Below, piece after piece: positions 55,229 to 64,000 of a DNA stretch of 64,000 nucleotides (position 1 is the first letter of the stretch; each line of letters begins with the position of its first letter). The translations under genes were made by a program, and so were the position numbers. Source of the DNA: Paralithodes platypus (lineage: Eukaryota; Arthropoda; Malacostraca; Decapoda; Lithodidae). The notes beneath the pieces are model-generated. The model was not told where the DNA came from. It was given only the letters and a program-made list of their open reading frames with translations, and made no database searches. The DNA lies in NCBI GenBank assembly GCA_032716605.1, contig CM064512.1, forward strand, positions 24,933,781 to 24,997,780, in the 5' to 3' direction.

Positions 55229-55752
55229 GGAGCGGCTTGCACAAGCAATTATGTGCTCTTTCTCATCACGGGTTTGGCCTAAAACTGCGCCTATTCCGAA
55301 TTGGGATATGTCGGTGTAGAGTAGGAAAGGCTGGGTATAGTCAGGGAAGGATACACCAGGGGAGGCAACTTATTTGGTTTTGAGAGTCTGAAAAGCTTGC
55401 AGTCTTGGTTAGGTCGTGCAGAGGTTTAGCAATGGTTGCAAAGTTCTTTATGAATCTTCTATAGTAAGAGGCCAGGCCGAGGAAAGCACGTACACCTTTT
55501 ACGTTAGTGGGGGGGGGGGAATTTTACTGATGGCTTCTAATTTTGCTGGATCTGGAGCGATACCATCTTCTGACACTACGGGACACAAAAAGTTGACTTG
55601 TTTTTGGGCCAGGGTGCATTTTGAGGGTTTAAGTTTCAGGTTGGCCTCTCAAATCCTCTGGAATACTTGTTTGAGGCGGTGGAGGTGTTCTGCCCAGGTA
55701 GTGCCGAACACAATGATGTCATCGAGGTACGCCAAACATGTTTCCCATGGCA
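55229..55752 (-). pseudogene. RT palm and thumb fragment of gypsy-3
   Basis: CLAYLDDIIVFGTTWAEHL, then a stop, then EANLKLKPSKCTLAQKQVNF and [18 protein letters not shown]. Frameshifts follow, including one at a G run (55509-55518) and one near 55375. Only the part of RT after motif C is present. Confidence 0.85.
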
Positions 55753-57767
55753 CAACTGATTCTTTTTACGCCTATCTGGAGTAGCCACAAGATAGTCTAG
55801 GTCAGAGATATTTGTTACCACCTTATAAGGACCAGCGTACTTGGCAGACAACGGATGACCTGGCAGAGGTAACAGAATCAACACCTCCTGCCCCACCTTA
55901 AACTCCCGGAGTTTTGTCTTCTCATCGTACCTGTCCTTCATAAGTGCTTGCGACCCTACCAAATTCCTACCTGACAACTCTAGGCTTCTCAGCATTCTCT
56001 CTCTACTCTCGAGGACATACTTTAACATGGAACATGGTTTTGCTGTGCCCTCCCAGATTTCTCTAACCATGTTGAGGGGGCCTCTGACCTGATGTCCGAA
56101 AACTAACTCATTGGGACTGAACCATAGGCTTTCACCAGGTACCTCCAGAGCAGCGATTAATACATAGGGCAACCCAAGATCCCAATCCTTGCCATTCTCA
56201 ACACAGTAACAATGCAGCATGCCTTTCAGAGTTGAGTGCCACCTCTCCAACACCCCTTGACTCTCTGGGTGATAGGCTGAAGAGACAACTGTACTTATAC
56301 CGTGCTGCTGCATGGTCTGTTTGAAAAGGTTAGAAGTAAAGTTGGACCCTTGGTCTGACTGCAATTCCTGCGGGTACCCGTACCTAGAACAGTACAATAG
56401 CAAGTTACGAACAACAGTCTTAGCAGTACCATTTCGCATGGGGTATGCATCCGGATAACGAGTGGCAACATCCATGATTGTGAGGAGGAACTTGTTGCCT
56501 GCACTAGTAGGGGGTAGAGGGCCAACCATGTCAATTATAACCTTACTGAATGGTGGCCCGATTACAGGAATAGGGTGTAACGGAGCCTTGGGAATACACT
56601 GGTTTGGTTTACCTACTGTCTGGCAGGTACTGCACATTGCCACCCATGACGCCACATGTGCCTTCATACCTGGCCACCAAAACAATTTCGCCAATGCTGC
56701 TACCGTCTTACGTACACCCAAATTCCCTGCCATCGGTACATCATGCGCCAACCTCATTAAGCTATCACGGCACACACTAGGCACTACCAACTGGTCAACC
56801 ACTCTCGACCCACCCTCCCAACTCTGTCTGGGATCTAGAAAACGCCTGTACAATATGCCCTCCACACGAAAGATGTCCCCCGGCTTTGCATCCCCGTCCT
56901 CATCAAGTTCAATCGCACCATTACTACACTTCTGAAGCTCAGGATCATCTATCTGCAGCCGACAGATATCCGAAGAAGCCAATCTATCTAAGTGCTCCCG
57001 GAGCAACTTATGGCCTCCCCCGATACTGGACTGTTCGATCCTATCTTGCTTAAGTGTGTAACGTTGATGTCTCGGAGTTTTCTCACGCCCTACCTCCTCA
57101 CTAAGTGTGACAGGTTCTGGGGCCACTCCGGATCTAAACATGGGTGCTAATACTGAGTCGCTAAGAAGAGCCGCTGGATCAAAACTCACAAAACCTCTCC
57201 CAACTTTAGATTTCTCCTTCCGACCGTTCCTCCGCTGGTCTAGAGACTGAGGAATAGACTGTGACACCTTAGATGCACGAGATCGGGTGACAACACACGC
57301 CATCTGCTGTAATTGACACCTCTCGACCAACTCCTGCCCCTCCCTACTCACGTTGGCCGCCCTCTCGGCAACGACTAAGGGTGGAACCTCAGAAGTAGGC
57401 ACCGCAAAGTCGTTGCCGAGAAGAAGGTCGACGCCCTCTACTAGCAGTTTCTCTACGATTCCAACATCTATCTCTCGTGTCACACCATCAACCTCCAGCT
57501 CCACTCGAACCAACGGGTAGGACCGTGTAGCATTAATACCCTGCACCACAACTACCCGTGCCGCGTTTATAGGTTGGCCTGTAAAGTTTTTCATCAGAGT
57601 CTGGGATGCACCTGTATTACGCAACAACTCCAACCCATGCTTGCAACCAGCCCAACTCACGCAGCCACGCCCTCTATGGTCGCAAAAAGCATCGCGGACA
57701 TGTTTCGAGCCTTCCGGACACTCCTTCACTGGGTGTGCCCCCGCATCTGACATATCACCCCGGCTAA
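55753..57767 (-). pseudogene. protease and integrase of gypsy-2
   Basis: In the 719-residue frame (first dozen residues are CR1 sequence) the protease has LLRNTGASQTL: the catalytic Asp of DTGA is Asn (residue 60). EGVDLLLGNDF follows (120-130). Integrase has H351, but the second zinc His is Asn358 (AHDVPMAGNLG), with C388 and C391 kept. D422, D481 and E517 form a D-x35-E triad. The C-terminal domain runs to KKNQLCH, after which gypsy-3 sequence begins; the last 30 or so residues of the open frame are therefore foreign. Two catalytic or structural losses suggest an inactive copy. Confidence 0.9.
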
Positions 57768-58432
57768 AAAAGAGATATACAAAAGACATAAACAAGCTAG
57801 AACGAGTTCAACGTAGAGTTACCAAAATGATACCTAGCCTAAAGAACAAACCATACGATGAGCGTCTTAGAGAATTAAATCTATTTCCTTTAACCCAGCG
57901 CAGATTAAGAGGTGACTTAATTCAAGTGTTCAAAATCATCAAAGGCATCGACAATATGAACTGTAGTAAGTAGTTCACTATCGACCAATCTAATTACACG
58001 CGGGGAAACGGTTTCAAAATTATTAGTAAATCTTTTAACTCACATGAATCTAAGAATTTCTTCTTCAATCGAGTTGTCAACTTGTGGAATGGGCTTCCCC
58101 GAGACGTTATAGACTGCAGCACCGTTGATTCATTTAAACTCCGCCTAGACAAATATCTCGCATCAAACCCGCGACTGACTGCGTTTGTAAATTAATAACT
58201 TTATTTTATCCTCCCCTCAGTTACTAACCCATATGTCCCCTACTAACTTCTTAGTCCTGCCACGGACATTAGTTCCAGGACAGTAGTTCCCTTTCCAATG
58301 TTCCCATACCCACCCTAAACCACTGTTTGGACACTTGATCCTCAGTGTTTTGGAGGACAAGCAGCCTAGAAGGGTCACTATACCTGTTGTTGCTTGATTT
58401 CCTTTGTACTCCTTTGTACTCCTTTGTAAACG
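57768..58432 (+). pseudogene. CR1-like LINE 3' fragment, copy B, inside gypsy-2
   Basis: Plus-strand frame KKRYTKDINKLERVQRRVTK, then MIPSLKNKPYDERLRELNL, QRRLRGDLIQVFKIIKG, stop, and the FFFNRVVNLWNGLPRD region. It shares the 3' UTR and the CTTTGTACTC tail with copy A (19955-20590). It starts about 30 bp further upstream than copy A. It splits gag from pol of gypsy-2. Confidence 0.85.
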
Positions 58433-59993
58433 CAGAAGACCTCAGAGACACCCCAATGTTGCTAGCTAAAGACACGACTGCTGCAGGTTGGTTACTAGGG
58501 CCGGAACTTGCAAAATGCCCCTTTTTATGACACTTAAAACATTCTACTTTACCCTTGGACTTCCCCTGCGGTAGGGAAGGGCCCTGACCTTTCTTAAACG
58601 GGACGGTTTTTGGTTTGTGATCAAGATTAGTATCATTGCTCTTACTTTTGTTATTAAATGTTGCATCACTGACTCGGGAGGGTGGAGTGTTGCGCCCCTT
58701 GTTAACTGCATCGGTCCGTTGTGCAGACCCGCACCCATGAATCAGCGATAATCTCAGGTCAGCCAACTCAGCTGCCTCTTGTAGAGTTTTAGGATGTTTC
58801 TCTTTGAGGTTCAAAGTCAGGTCGCCGCCTGTGCATTTAAAAAATTGCTCTAGAAGGAATAACTGCTCAAGCTCTTCGAACGTCGTCACCTTCTCTGAGC
58901 TCAGCCAATTTCTCAAAGCATCAGACAGTTCCCGGGCATGTTCTAGAAAAGTGCACTCACGACCCTTCGTAACACCCCGAAACTTCAACCTATATGTCTC
59001 TGGTTGTAACTCGTACGCCCGCAGAACAGCTTCCTTCAATACCTCATAATCGATGCAAGACTCCAAGGGCAACGCATCATATGATTTGAGTCCTTTGCCA
59101 ACCACCCTAGAGGAAACAAGGGCTGCCCACTTAACCTTGGGCCATTGGTGCTCCCGGCACTTCTTCTCAAAACGCAGGAAAAACTCGGTGACACCCGACT
59201 CATCAAATGCAGGGACTAACTTAAGAAGGTGCGATAAAGACTGATCAAGACCTCGATTCCCAGAACCGAGACGCAGCCCTGTCGACTCCACCCGAGACTT
59301 CTCAAGCTCTATGTCTGCACAGTACTTCGTAGCCTCAACCTGAAGCTCAGCCTCACGTGTGGCCTTTCTCTCCTCAGCCTGAATCCTAAGCTCAGATTCC
59401 CGCTGCTGCTGCTGCTGCCTGAGCTCAGCCTCATGTATGGCCTTTCTCTCCTCAGCCTGAATCCTAAGCTCAGATTCCCACTGCTGCTGCTGAATCTTAA
59501 CCATCTCAAGCTGGAAGACCATATCTGGAGTTAAACCTTGAGGAGGAGATGCAACAATTGGAGACCCACCCAGTGATCCACCCAGGGGCAAACCACGCTG
59601 CCAGTGACTATCGGCCTGCGGGAACGTACTCGGCTCCGGTGTTCTAGAGGGCATGATGGGAGTAGAGTGGAGGGGGGGCTTGGCCGAAGGTGCCAAAGCA
59701 ACCGCTCCACCCTGTGCACAACGCACCCCGCCCAGCACACATGCCACCAGGTCACTTCTCGTCATGCTGCTAGTGCCAACATGCCCCATGACCGTGGCCA
59801 AACACTGGAGACCATACCGATCAATCCCCGACACCCGGTCAACAATAATAGGCATCTCCAGAAACTTCCTTGCATCCTCCTCACTAGTTACTACTCTAAT
59901 GCCATCTAATAAACCCAGCTTCTGCACCTCAGAGCCTGCTTCCCGTACTGTGTCCTCACTGTGCACTGATCCGTCGTTCGACATAGTGTCCAC
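58433..59993 (-). pseudogene. gag of gypsy-2 with SCAN-like domain
   Basis: About 520 gag residues precede the CR1 insertion. The N-terminal domain (CLATVMGHVGTSSM, 64-77) is followed by a Gln/Glu-rich coiled coil (about 160-235) containing a duplicated RESELRIQAEERKA unit. The SCAN-like part is about 333-418 (YELQPETYRLKFRG; LLEQFFKCTGGDL). The knuckle CFKCHKKGHFASSG has Gly where the last Cys should be. Unlike gypsy-1, the gag frame has no break. Confidence 0.9.
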
Positions 59994-60258
59994 CGGAAAT
60001 CCTCAACGTTTATAAAAAAAAATAAGTACCTAAACTCTCATGTAGCACTATTCACTCAAAAAATGCTTGAAGACAACTCAAGTTTCATACTACGTTGCCA
60101 AACAAAAAATCCAACGTGTCCAAAATATTCCTCAAAAACAAATGTCCACTGCCAAACTGTGAGAAATAACAATCGATCCCCAAACGGTGATTACAAAAAA
60201 AAATCTCCACAAAAAAAAATCCTGCAATTATTTCTTAGTTCACTAAATCCTAGACTAA

Positions 60259-60308
60259 GGTCGCCATTTGTTATGACGACTAAGATAAGATATTAGGCAA
60301 GGTCGCCA
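60259..60308 (-). promoter_or_regulatory. primer binding site of gypsy-2, duplicated
   Basis: TGGCGACC follows the LTR end (60308-60301) as in gypsy-1. The whole motif GTMRTAACAAATGGCGACC occurs again 42 bp further in (60266-60259), so the LTR edge and PBS have been tandemly duplicated. Confidence 0.65.
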
Positions 60309-60310
60309 TT

Positions 60311-62103
60311 TGTTACGACTGGGACTACGAATAAAACAAGGGCACTCAATGATTGGACTAGTAATAGGGCACTATGCAACAACGGTACGCTAGATCCAAA
60401 CCCTCGAACTTATATGCCGGCGAACAAAACACCTATACCCTCCAGGGTTAATCTGCGATAACGGGGTATCCTTAACTGGGCATAATTGTACTCTACTTCA
60501 GGCTAACCTGCACTGGTATAGCCTGATAACAAACAAGATGCAAGTTACGTTAAAATGCATAAAAAGGAATCTATGGAAAGATCAATTAAATCACTGCAAG
60601 ATTGAATACAATAAAAAGATGCTTCAATACAGTTACTCTAAACAACAATAAACTCTTCACTCCTATCTGAAAAAAAGTGAAGTATAGTCCTACAGCATAG
60701 ACCTGGAAACTTCTGAAGAAAGTCTGATGCTCATAAGATGCTCGTACTGATTTAGAACTATATAAAGGCAGGAGGCAGGACACCACACATGTAAATTGAA
60801 TACACTAAAAGATAGGACATATAATGTTAACTGACACGAGACTACTATAAATGCGCAACGGTAGCAATGCCCGACACTAAAAGAAGTACTTCCTCATCAA
60901 CGAAACAGTCTGCTATGGTTGTGCGGCTCAGCAACAACCTAGACTAATAAATGCTGTGAATAATAATGCGCACATATCAAAGAGCTTATATTAAATACTA
61001 ACAAGTGTCTACTCGATTAATAATGTCTAGCTGGGATACTCTAGGTAAGGAACTGGGGTTGAGCAAGAGAGGCTCGTAGCCTAGCGATGTCCTTAAGACT
61101 GCATCGACCTTTAAGTTACGTTAATTGACTAGGGGGCTCTCTCGATAGATCCAGATCACAAGTATCTGGTTCTATCCTGGCGACCCTCTAAAGACAAGCA
61201 AAGAGGCAGCAAAGTGTGGAACTGGTACAGGCCAAAACCCTCAGTCAACACAATGCTGCACTCGCAAATGACGCAACCGAAAAGACAACCCAGGCTACCA
61301 CAGGGCCGGTCGAAGTCGTGTAGGTATAAGCAAACCATACACACATCGGCGACAACGACTACAGTTACCTTATCCCAGTCTAGCATTAAATAAAAGAGCA
61401 GACACACTAAATCAATAATGGAGACACACAAAGTTCTTAACCTATACTAACTAAGAACCCTCAAACCTATTCTAAGTACATGTAAATATCTCTGAGGACG
61501 GCGCATGCAATACAATGGGCCGGCTATGAAAACCGTATGCAGAACCCAAGGGGAGTGTTGTGCAGTTAATTAAGGTTAGAGTATGGAAAGAGAGAATCGA
61601 GTGAGAGAAACAGTGATAAAGGTGGTGATCGGGAGAGAGTATGCAACGGGATGTTGGAAGCACGTGCGCCAAGCCTGTCCTGACAAGGACAGCTCCTGGG
61701 GACCCTCATGGAGGAGGTAAGTTACACAGGAGACCGCAAAGGCGCGATGGTCGGCCAATCACGGGCCGAGACGTCACAAGACAGCAGGCGTCCTATGACA
61801 CAGCAAGACACGCCGTCCAATGGATAGCGAGAGGCAGGAATGCACCCGTACATACAGACACTTACTACCTCCTCACTCTGAAAGTCTTTCTCATTCACAC
61901 GCTGGTACTATTATCACTACTGTTGATATAAAATATAACCCGTTGTCACAGACTAAAACAAATACCACCACTGGACTCTGTGACAATGCGATTACTAGGA
62001 AAGAAAGAACAACATTCTCTGATAACTGTAGCCCATTTCGATGTCCCTGGCGAGCGCTAGTGGCTAACGAGAGGCGATTCTGCCAACGCTGGTAGACGTC
62101 ACA
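60311..62103 (-). repeat. 5' LTR of gypsy-2
   Basis: On the minus strand it starts TGTGACGTCTACCAGCG at 62103 and ends in CGTAACA at 60311, about 1.79 kb. Start, end and internal blocks (AGCGCTCGCCAGG; GATGGGCTACAG-like) resemble the gypsy-1 LTR. Small open frames inside are not supported as genes. Confidence 0.85.
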
Positions 62104-62196
62104 CTATGTACCCTACGTAGAGGAGGTGGTATACTCTGGGAAAGCTCTGAGGAACACTGATTATTGTAGTAGCGATAGAATAGCGAAACAAAGGGG
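62104..62196 (-). pseudogene. Jockey-type LINE piece between gypsy-2 LTR and CR1 fragment
   Basis: TACCCTACGTAGAGGAGGTGG and AAAGCTCTGAGGAACACTGA match the RT C-terminus of the 6376-8582 copy (6675-6755). It continues at 62628 after an inserted CR1-like piece. The LINE 3' end that should follow on the left was displaced by the gypsy-2 LTR and is not in the window. Confidence 0.85.
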
Positions 62197-62627
62197 TCAT
62201 GACAAATGTACTAAAGCTCGGTGATAGCGAAAGAACTCGTACCAATGGTTTCAAATTAGATAAATTTCGTTTCAGAAAAGATATAGGCAAATATTGGTTT
62301 GGTAACAGAGTTGTAGATGGGTGGAATAGGCTACCAAGTGATATAGTGGGATCAAGAACGATAGGGAGCTTTAAGAAAAAATTGGATAAGCATATGGACG
62401 AGAAGGGTTGGGTGTGAAGGGGGATCAGCCGGGTTGGGCCAATCAGCGCTCTGCAGACCCCCGTAATCCTGCGTTAATCTCTAACCGGTTTGGTAAGATG
62501 ATCCTCAGGGTATTAGAGTGTTGAGCCTATAATTGGGCTTTGTAATTGGGGTTGTGTGGGACAGGGATCTGCCTTGCTTGGGCCAATCGGCTTTCTGCAG
62601 ACTCCCATTTTCTTATGTTCTTATGAA
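62190..62627 (+). pseudogene. CR1-like LINE 3' fragment, second family
   Basis: Frame ERTRTNGFKLDKFRFRKDIG, then FGNRVVDGWNRLPSDIVG and FKKKLDKHMDEKGWV, stop at 62417. A 3' UTR with GGGTTGGGCCAATC (twice, 62432 and 62580) ends in TTCTTATGTTCTTATG, a tandem octamer typical of CR1-type 3' ends. It is inserted in Jockey sequence. Confidence 0.85.
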
Positions 62628-64000
62628 AGAGATGTAACATTGCGGCGAAGAGAGAGAGATTGCAGAGAGTTGGTGAATGGACGGGAGTTAATGATACGAA
62701 AGGCTTTCCCTTCTACATTGTCTAGGAGTGCGCTGTGAGAGGATCCTCCCCACATATGTGAACAATACTCAATACAAAGACGCACAGTGCCCATGTACAG
62801 GGCAAGAAGCTGCACAGGGGTAAAGAACCCCTTGAGGCAGTTGAGCACACCCAGCTTCTGGGAGGCTGCCTTAGCAAGACTGGTAATATGGTCCTTCCAA
62901 GTGAGAGCAGAAGAAAAAGAGACACCAAAAATATTGTGAAAAGATAAAGGATTGATTTTTGTATTGTTGAAGAATAAGGGATAGTCCTCTGGAGGTTCCG
63001 GACGGGTAGTAAGATGGAGAAATTGGGTCTTGGAAGCATTAAATGCAACAATTTTTTCTCTACCCCAATTGGAAATAGCAGCTAGATCAGAAGATAAGTG
63101 TTCTATGGCTTCATTATGTTAGTTTTTAAGGGACTGCGGGCTGGGACGTTCTGGAAAACTAATTGAGTAGTGTCAGGTAGAGTCATCTTCATATGAATGG
63201 ATTGGACTGGATGTACAGTTGAGAAGATCATTTATGAAAATTAGAAAGAAAATTGGAGATAGGACAGAACCCTGAGGAACACCGGAGTTTATAGGATGAG
63301 AAAGTGAGCAATGCCATCCACAACCGCAGCAATGGAATGGCCGGAAAGGAAACTAGAGACAAAGGCACAGATAGAAGGATAGAAACCGAAGGAGGGTAGT
63401 TTAGAAATTAATGATTTGTGCCAGACTCTATCGAAGGCCTTCGATATGCCTAGTGCAACAGCAAAAGTCTCACCGAAGTCCCGAAAGGAGGATGACCAAG
63501 AGTTAGTAAGATATGAAAGAAGATTACCAGTAGAGCGACCCTTAAAAAAGCCATACTGGCGATCTGAGAGCCGATTATGAGAAGAGAAATGCTTAAGAAA
63601 TTTGGAAGCAAGAATAGTTTCAAAATCTTTAGAGATACAAGAGATGAGAGCAATTGGACGATAGTTGGAGGGTTGAGAGCGGTCACCCTTCTTTGGGACA
63701 GGTTGAATGAGAGCAAACTTCCAGCAAGAAGGGAAGACGTTAGAGGAGAGACAGAGACGAAAGAGTTTGCCTAGGCAGGGGGTCAGCACGGAAGCACAGT
63801 TTTTGAGTACAACCGGAGGAACACCGTCCGGACCTTACGCCTTCTTAGTATTAAGCCCAGACAGGGTAGAAAGTACATCTATAGAAGAGATTAGGATATT
63901 AGGCATAAGTAGGATAAGTAGGCATAGGTGGAGAGGGAGGATTAGCACCGGAATCATCCAAGGTGGAGTTTCTAGCAAAAGTTTGAACGAAGAGTTCAGT
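62628..64000 (-). pseudogene. Jockey-type LINE, RT region, runs off window
   Basis: Minus strand: from the window edge, LTPCLGKLFRLCLSSNVFP, then NYRPIALISCISKDFE, GRSTGNLLSYLTNSW, GISKAFDRVWHKSLI (63289-63789), then a broken YADD region (63130-63290), the SKTQF segment and thumb (HLMLPRPNFSILLPVR in a shifted frame, 62722-63051), and AQLLALYMGTVRLCIEYCSH-like to 62628. It covers the same segment as the 6376-8582 copy and has similar frameshifts. Confidence 0.9.

Larger units (their letters stand above)
52161..55752 (-). mobile_element. partial Ty3/gypsy element, conventional order (gypsy-3)
   Basis: Minus strand: RT from the YLDD box (55729-55718), RNase H, integrase, then a long Pro/Ser/Thr-rich tail. 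Everything upstream of the YLDD box is missing and the sequence switches at about 55752 to the integrase C-terminus of gypsy-2. RT-RNase H-integrase is the ordinary gypsy order, so this is a different lineage from gypsy-1 and gypsy-2. Confidence 0.85.
55753..62103 (-). mobile_element. partial Gmr1-type Ty3/gypsy element (gypsy-2)
   Basis: Minus strand: 5' LTR (62103-60311), PBS, gag (59993-58433), an inserted CR1-like LINE (58432-57768), then protease and integrase (57767-55753). RT, RNase H and the 3' LTR are absent because the sequence switches to gypsy-3. Gag and pol resemble gypsy-1 throughout at a level that shows two families of one lineage. The element sits in a Jockey copy on its right side. 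Confidence 0.9.

Noticed and set aside
61156..61758. Small minus-strand proteins in 61156-61758
   Set aside because: They lie wholly inside the gypsy-2 LTR and have no counterpart in the gypsy-1 LTR.

Overview
This window is eukaryotic genomic DNA made almost entirely of nested, mostly broken mobile elements. I found no convincing single-copy host gene. The mix of elements (Jockey-type and CR1-type LINEs, a Naiad-type Penelope element, Gmr1-type Ty3/gypsy elements, ZBED-like hAT, Tc1/mariner, tRNA-head SINEs, many CT/CA/TA microsatellites) suggests an invertebrate, most likely an arthropod and plausibly a decapod crustacean. That assignment is inference from family recognition, not proof.

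Layout. 1-1738 is a very uniform tandem array of a 328-bp unit that carries tRNA-like (SINE-head) sequence. 2967-10756 is the most interesting object: a candidate DNA transposon bounded by matching inverted ends. It holds one long minus-strand gene coding for two Cys/His zinc-binding segments, a FEN1/XPG-like (PIN) nuclease core and a C-terminal Cys-rich CXC-like motif. The gene is broken by two frameshifts and by a Jockey-type LINE with a poly-A tail (6376-8582). 11025-14579 is a TA-flanked element with about 340-bp inverted ends, a Tc1/mariner transposase remnant and nested retroposons. 14957-15444 is a TTAA-flanked piggyBac-like MITE. 16148-24200 holds LINE fragments and SINE copies. 24600-27510 is a Naiad-type Penelope-like element with the GIY-YIG endonuclease ahead of the RT. 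30030-30216 is a near-perfect 81-bp inverted repeat (long hairpin).

31546-44203 is a hAT element with recognisable ends and a decayed BED/hATC transposase. A complete Ty3/gypsy element (LTRs 32446-34152 and 39954-41656, short target duplication) sits inside it. That element has protease-integrase-RT-RNase H order, as in the Gmr1 clade, and a SCAN-like gag. 44204-49760 is mostly unassigned, with a few SINE, Tc1 and LINE remnants. 49760-62103 (minus strand) is a composite: part of a conventional-order gypsy element (RT from its YLDD box, RNase H, integrase, long Pro/Ser/Thr-rich tail) joined directly to a second Gmr1-type element that has lost its RT. A CR1-like LINE interrupts the second element. 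62104-64000 is another Jockey copy interrupted by the gypsy LTR and by a CR1-like tail.

Nesting gives a partial order of events: LINE into the PIN-nuclease element; gypsy into hAT; CR1 into Jockey and into gypsy; gypsy into Jockey. Most reading frames carry stops or frameshifts, so they are listed as pseudogenes or element remnants.
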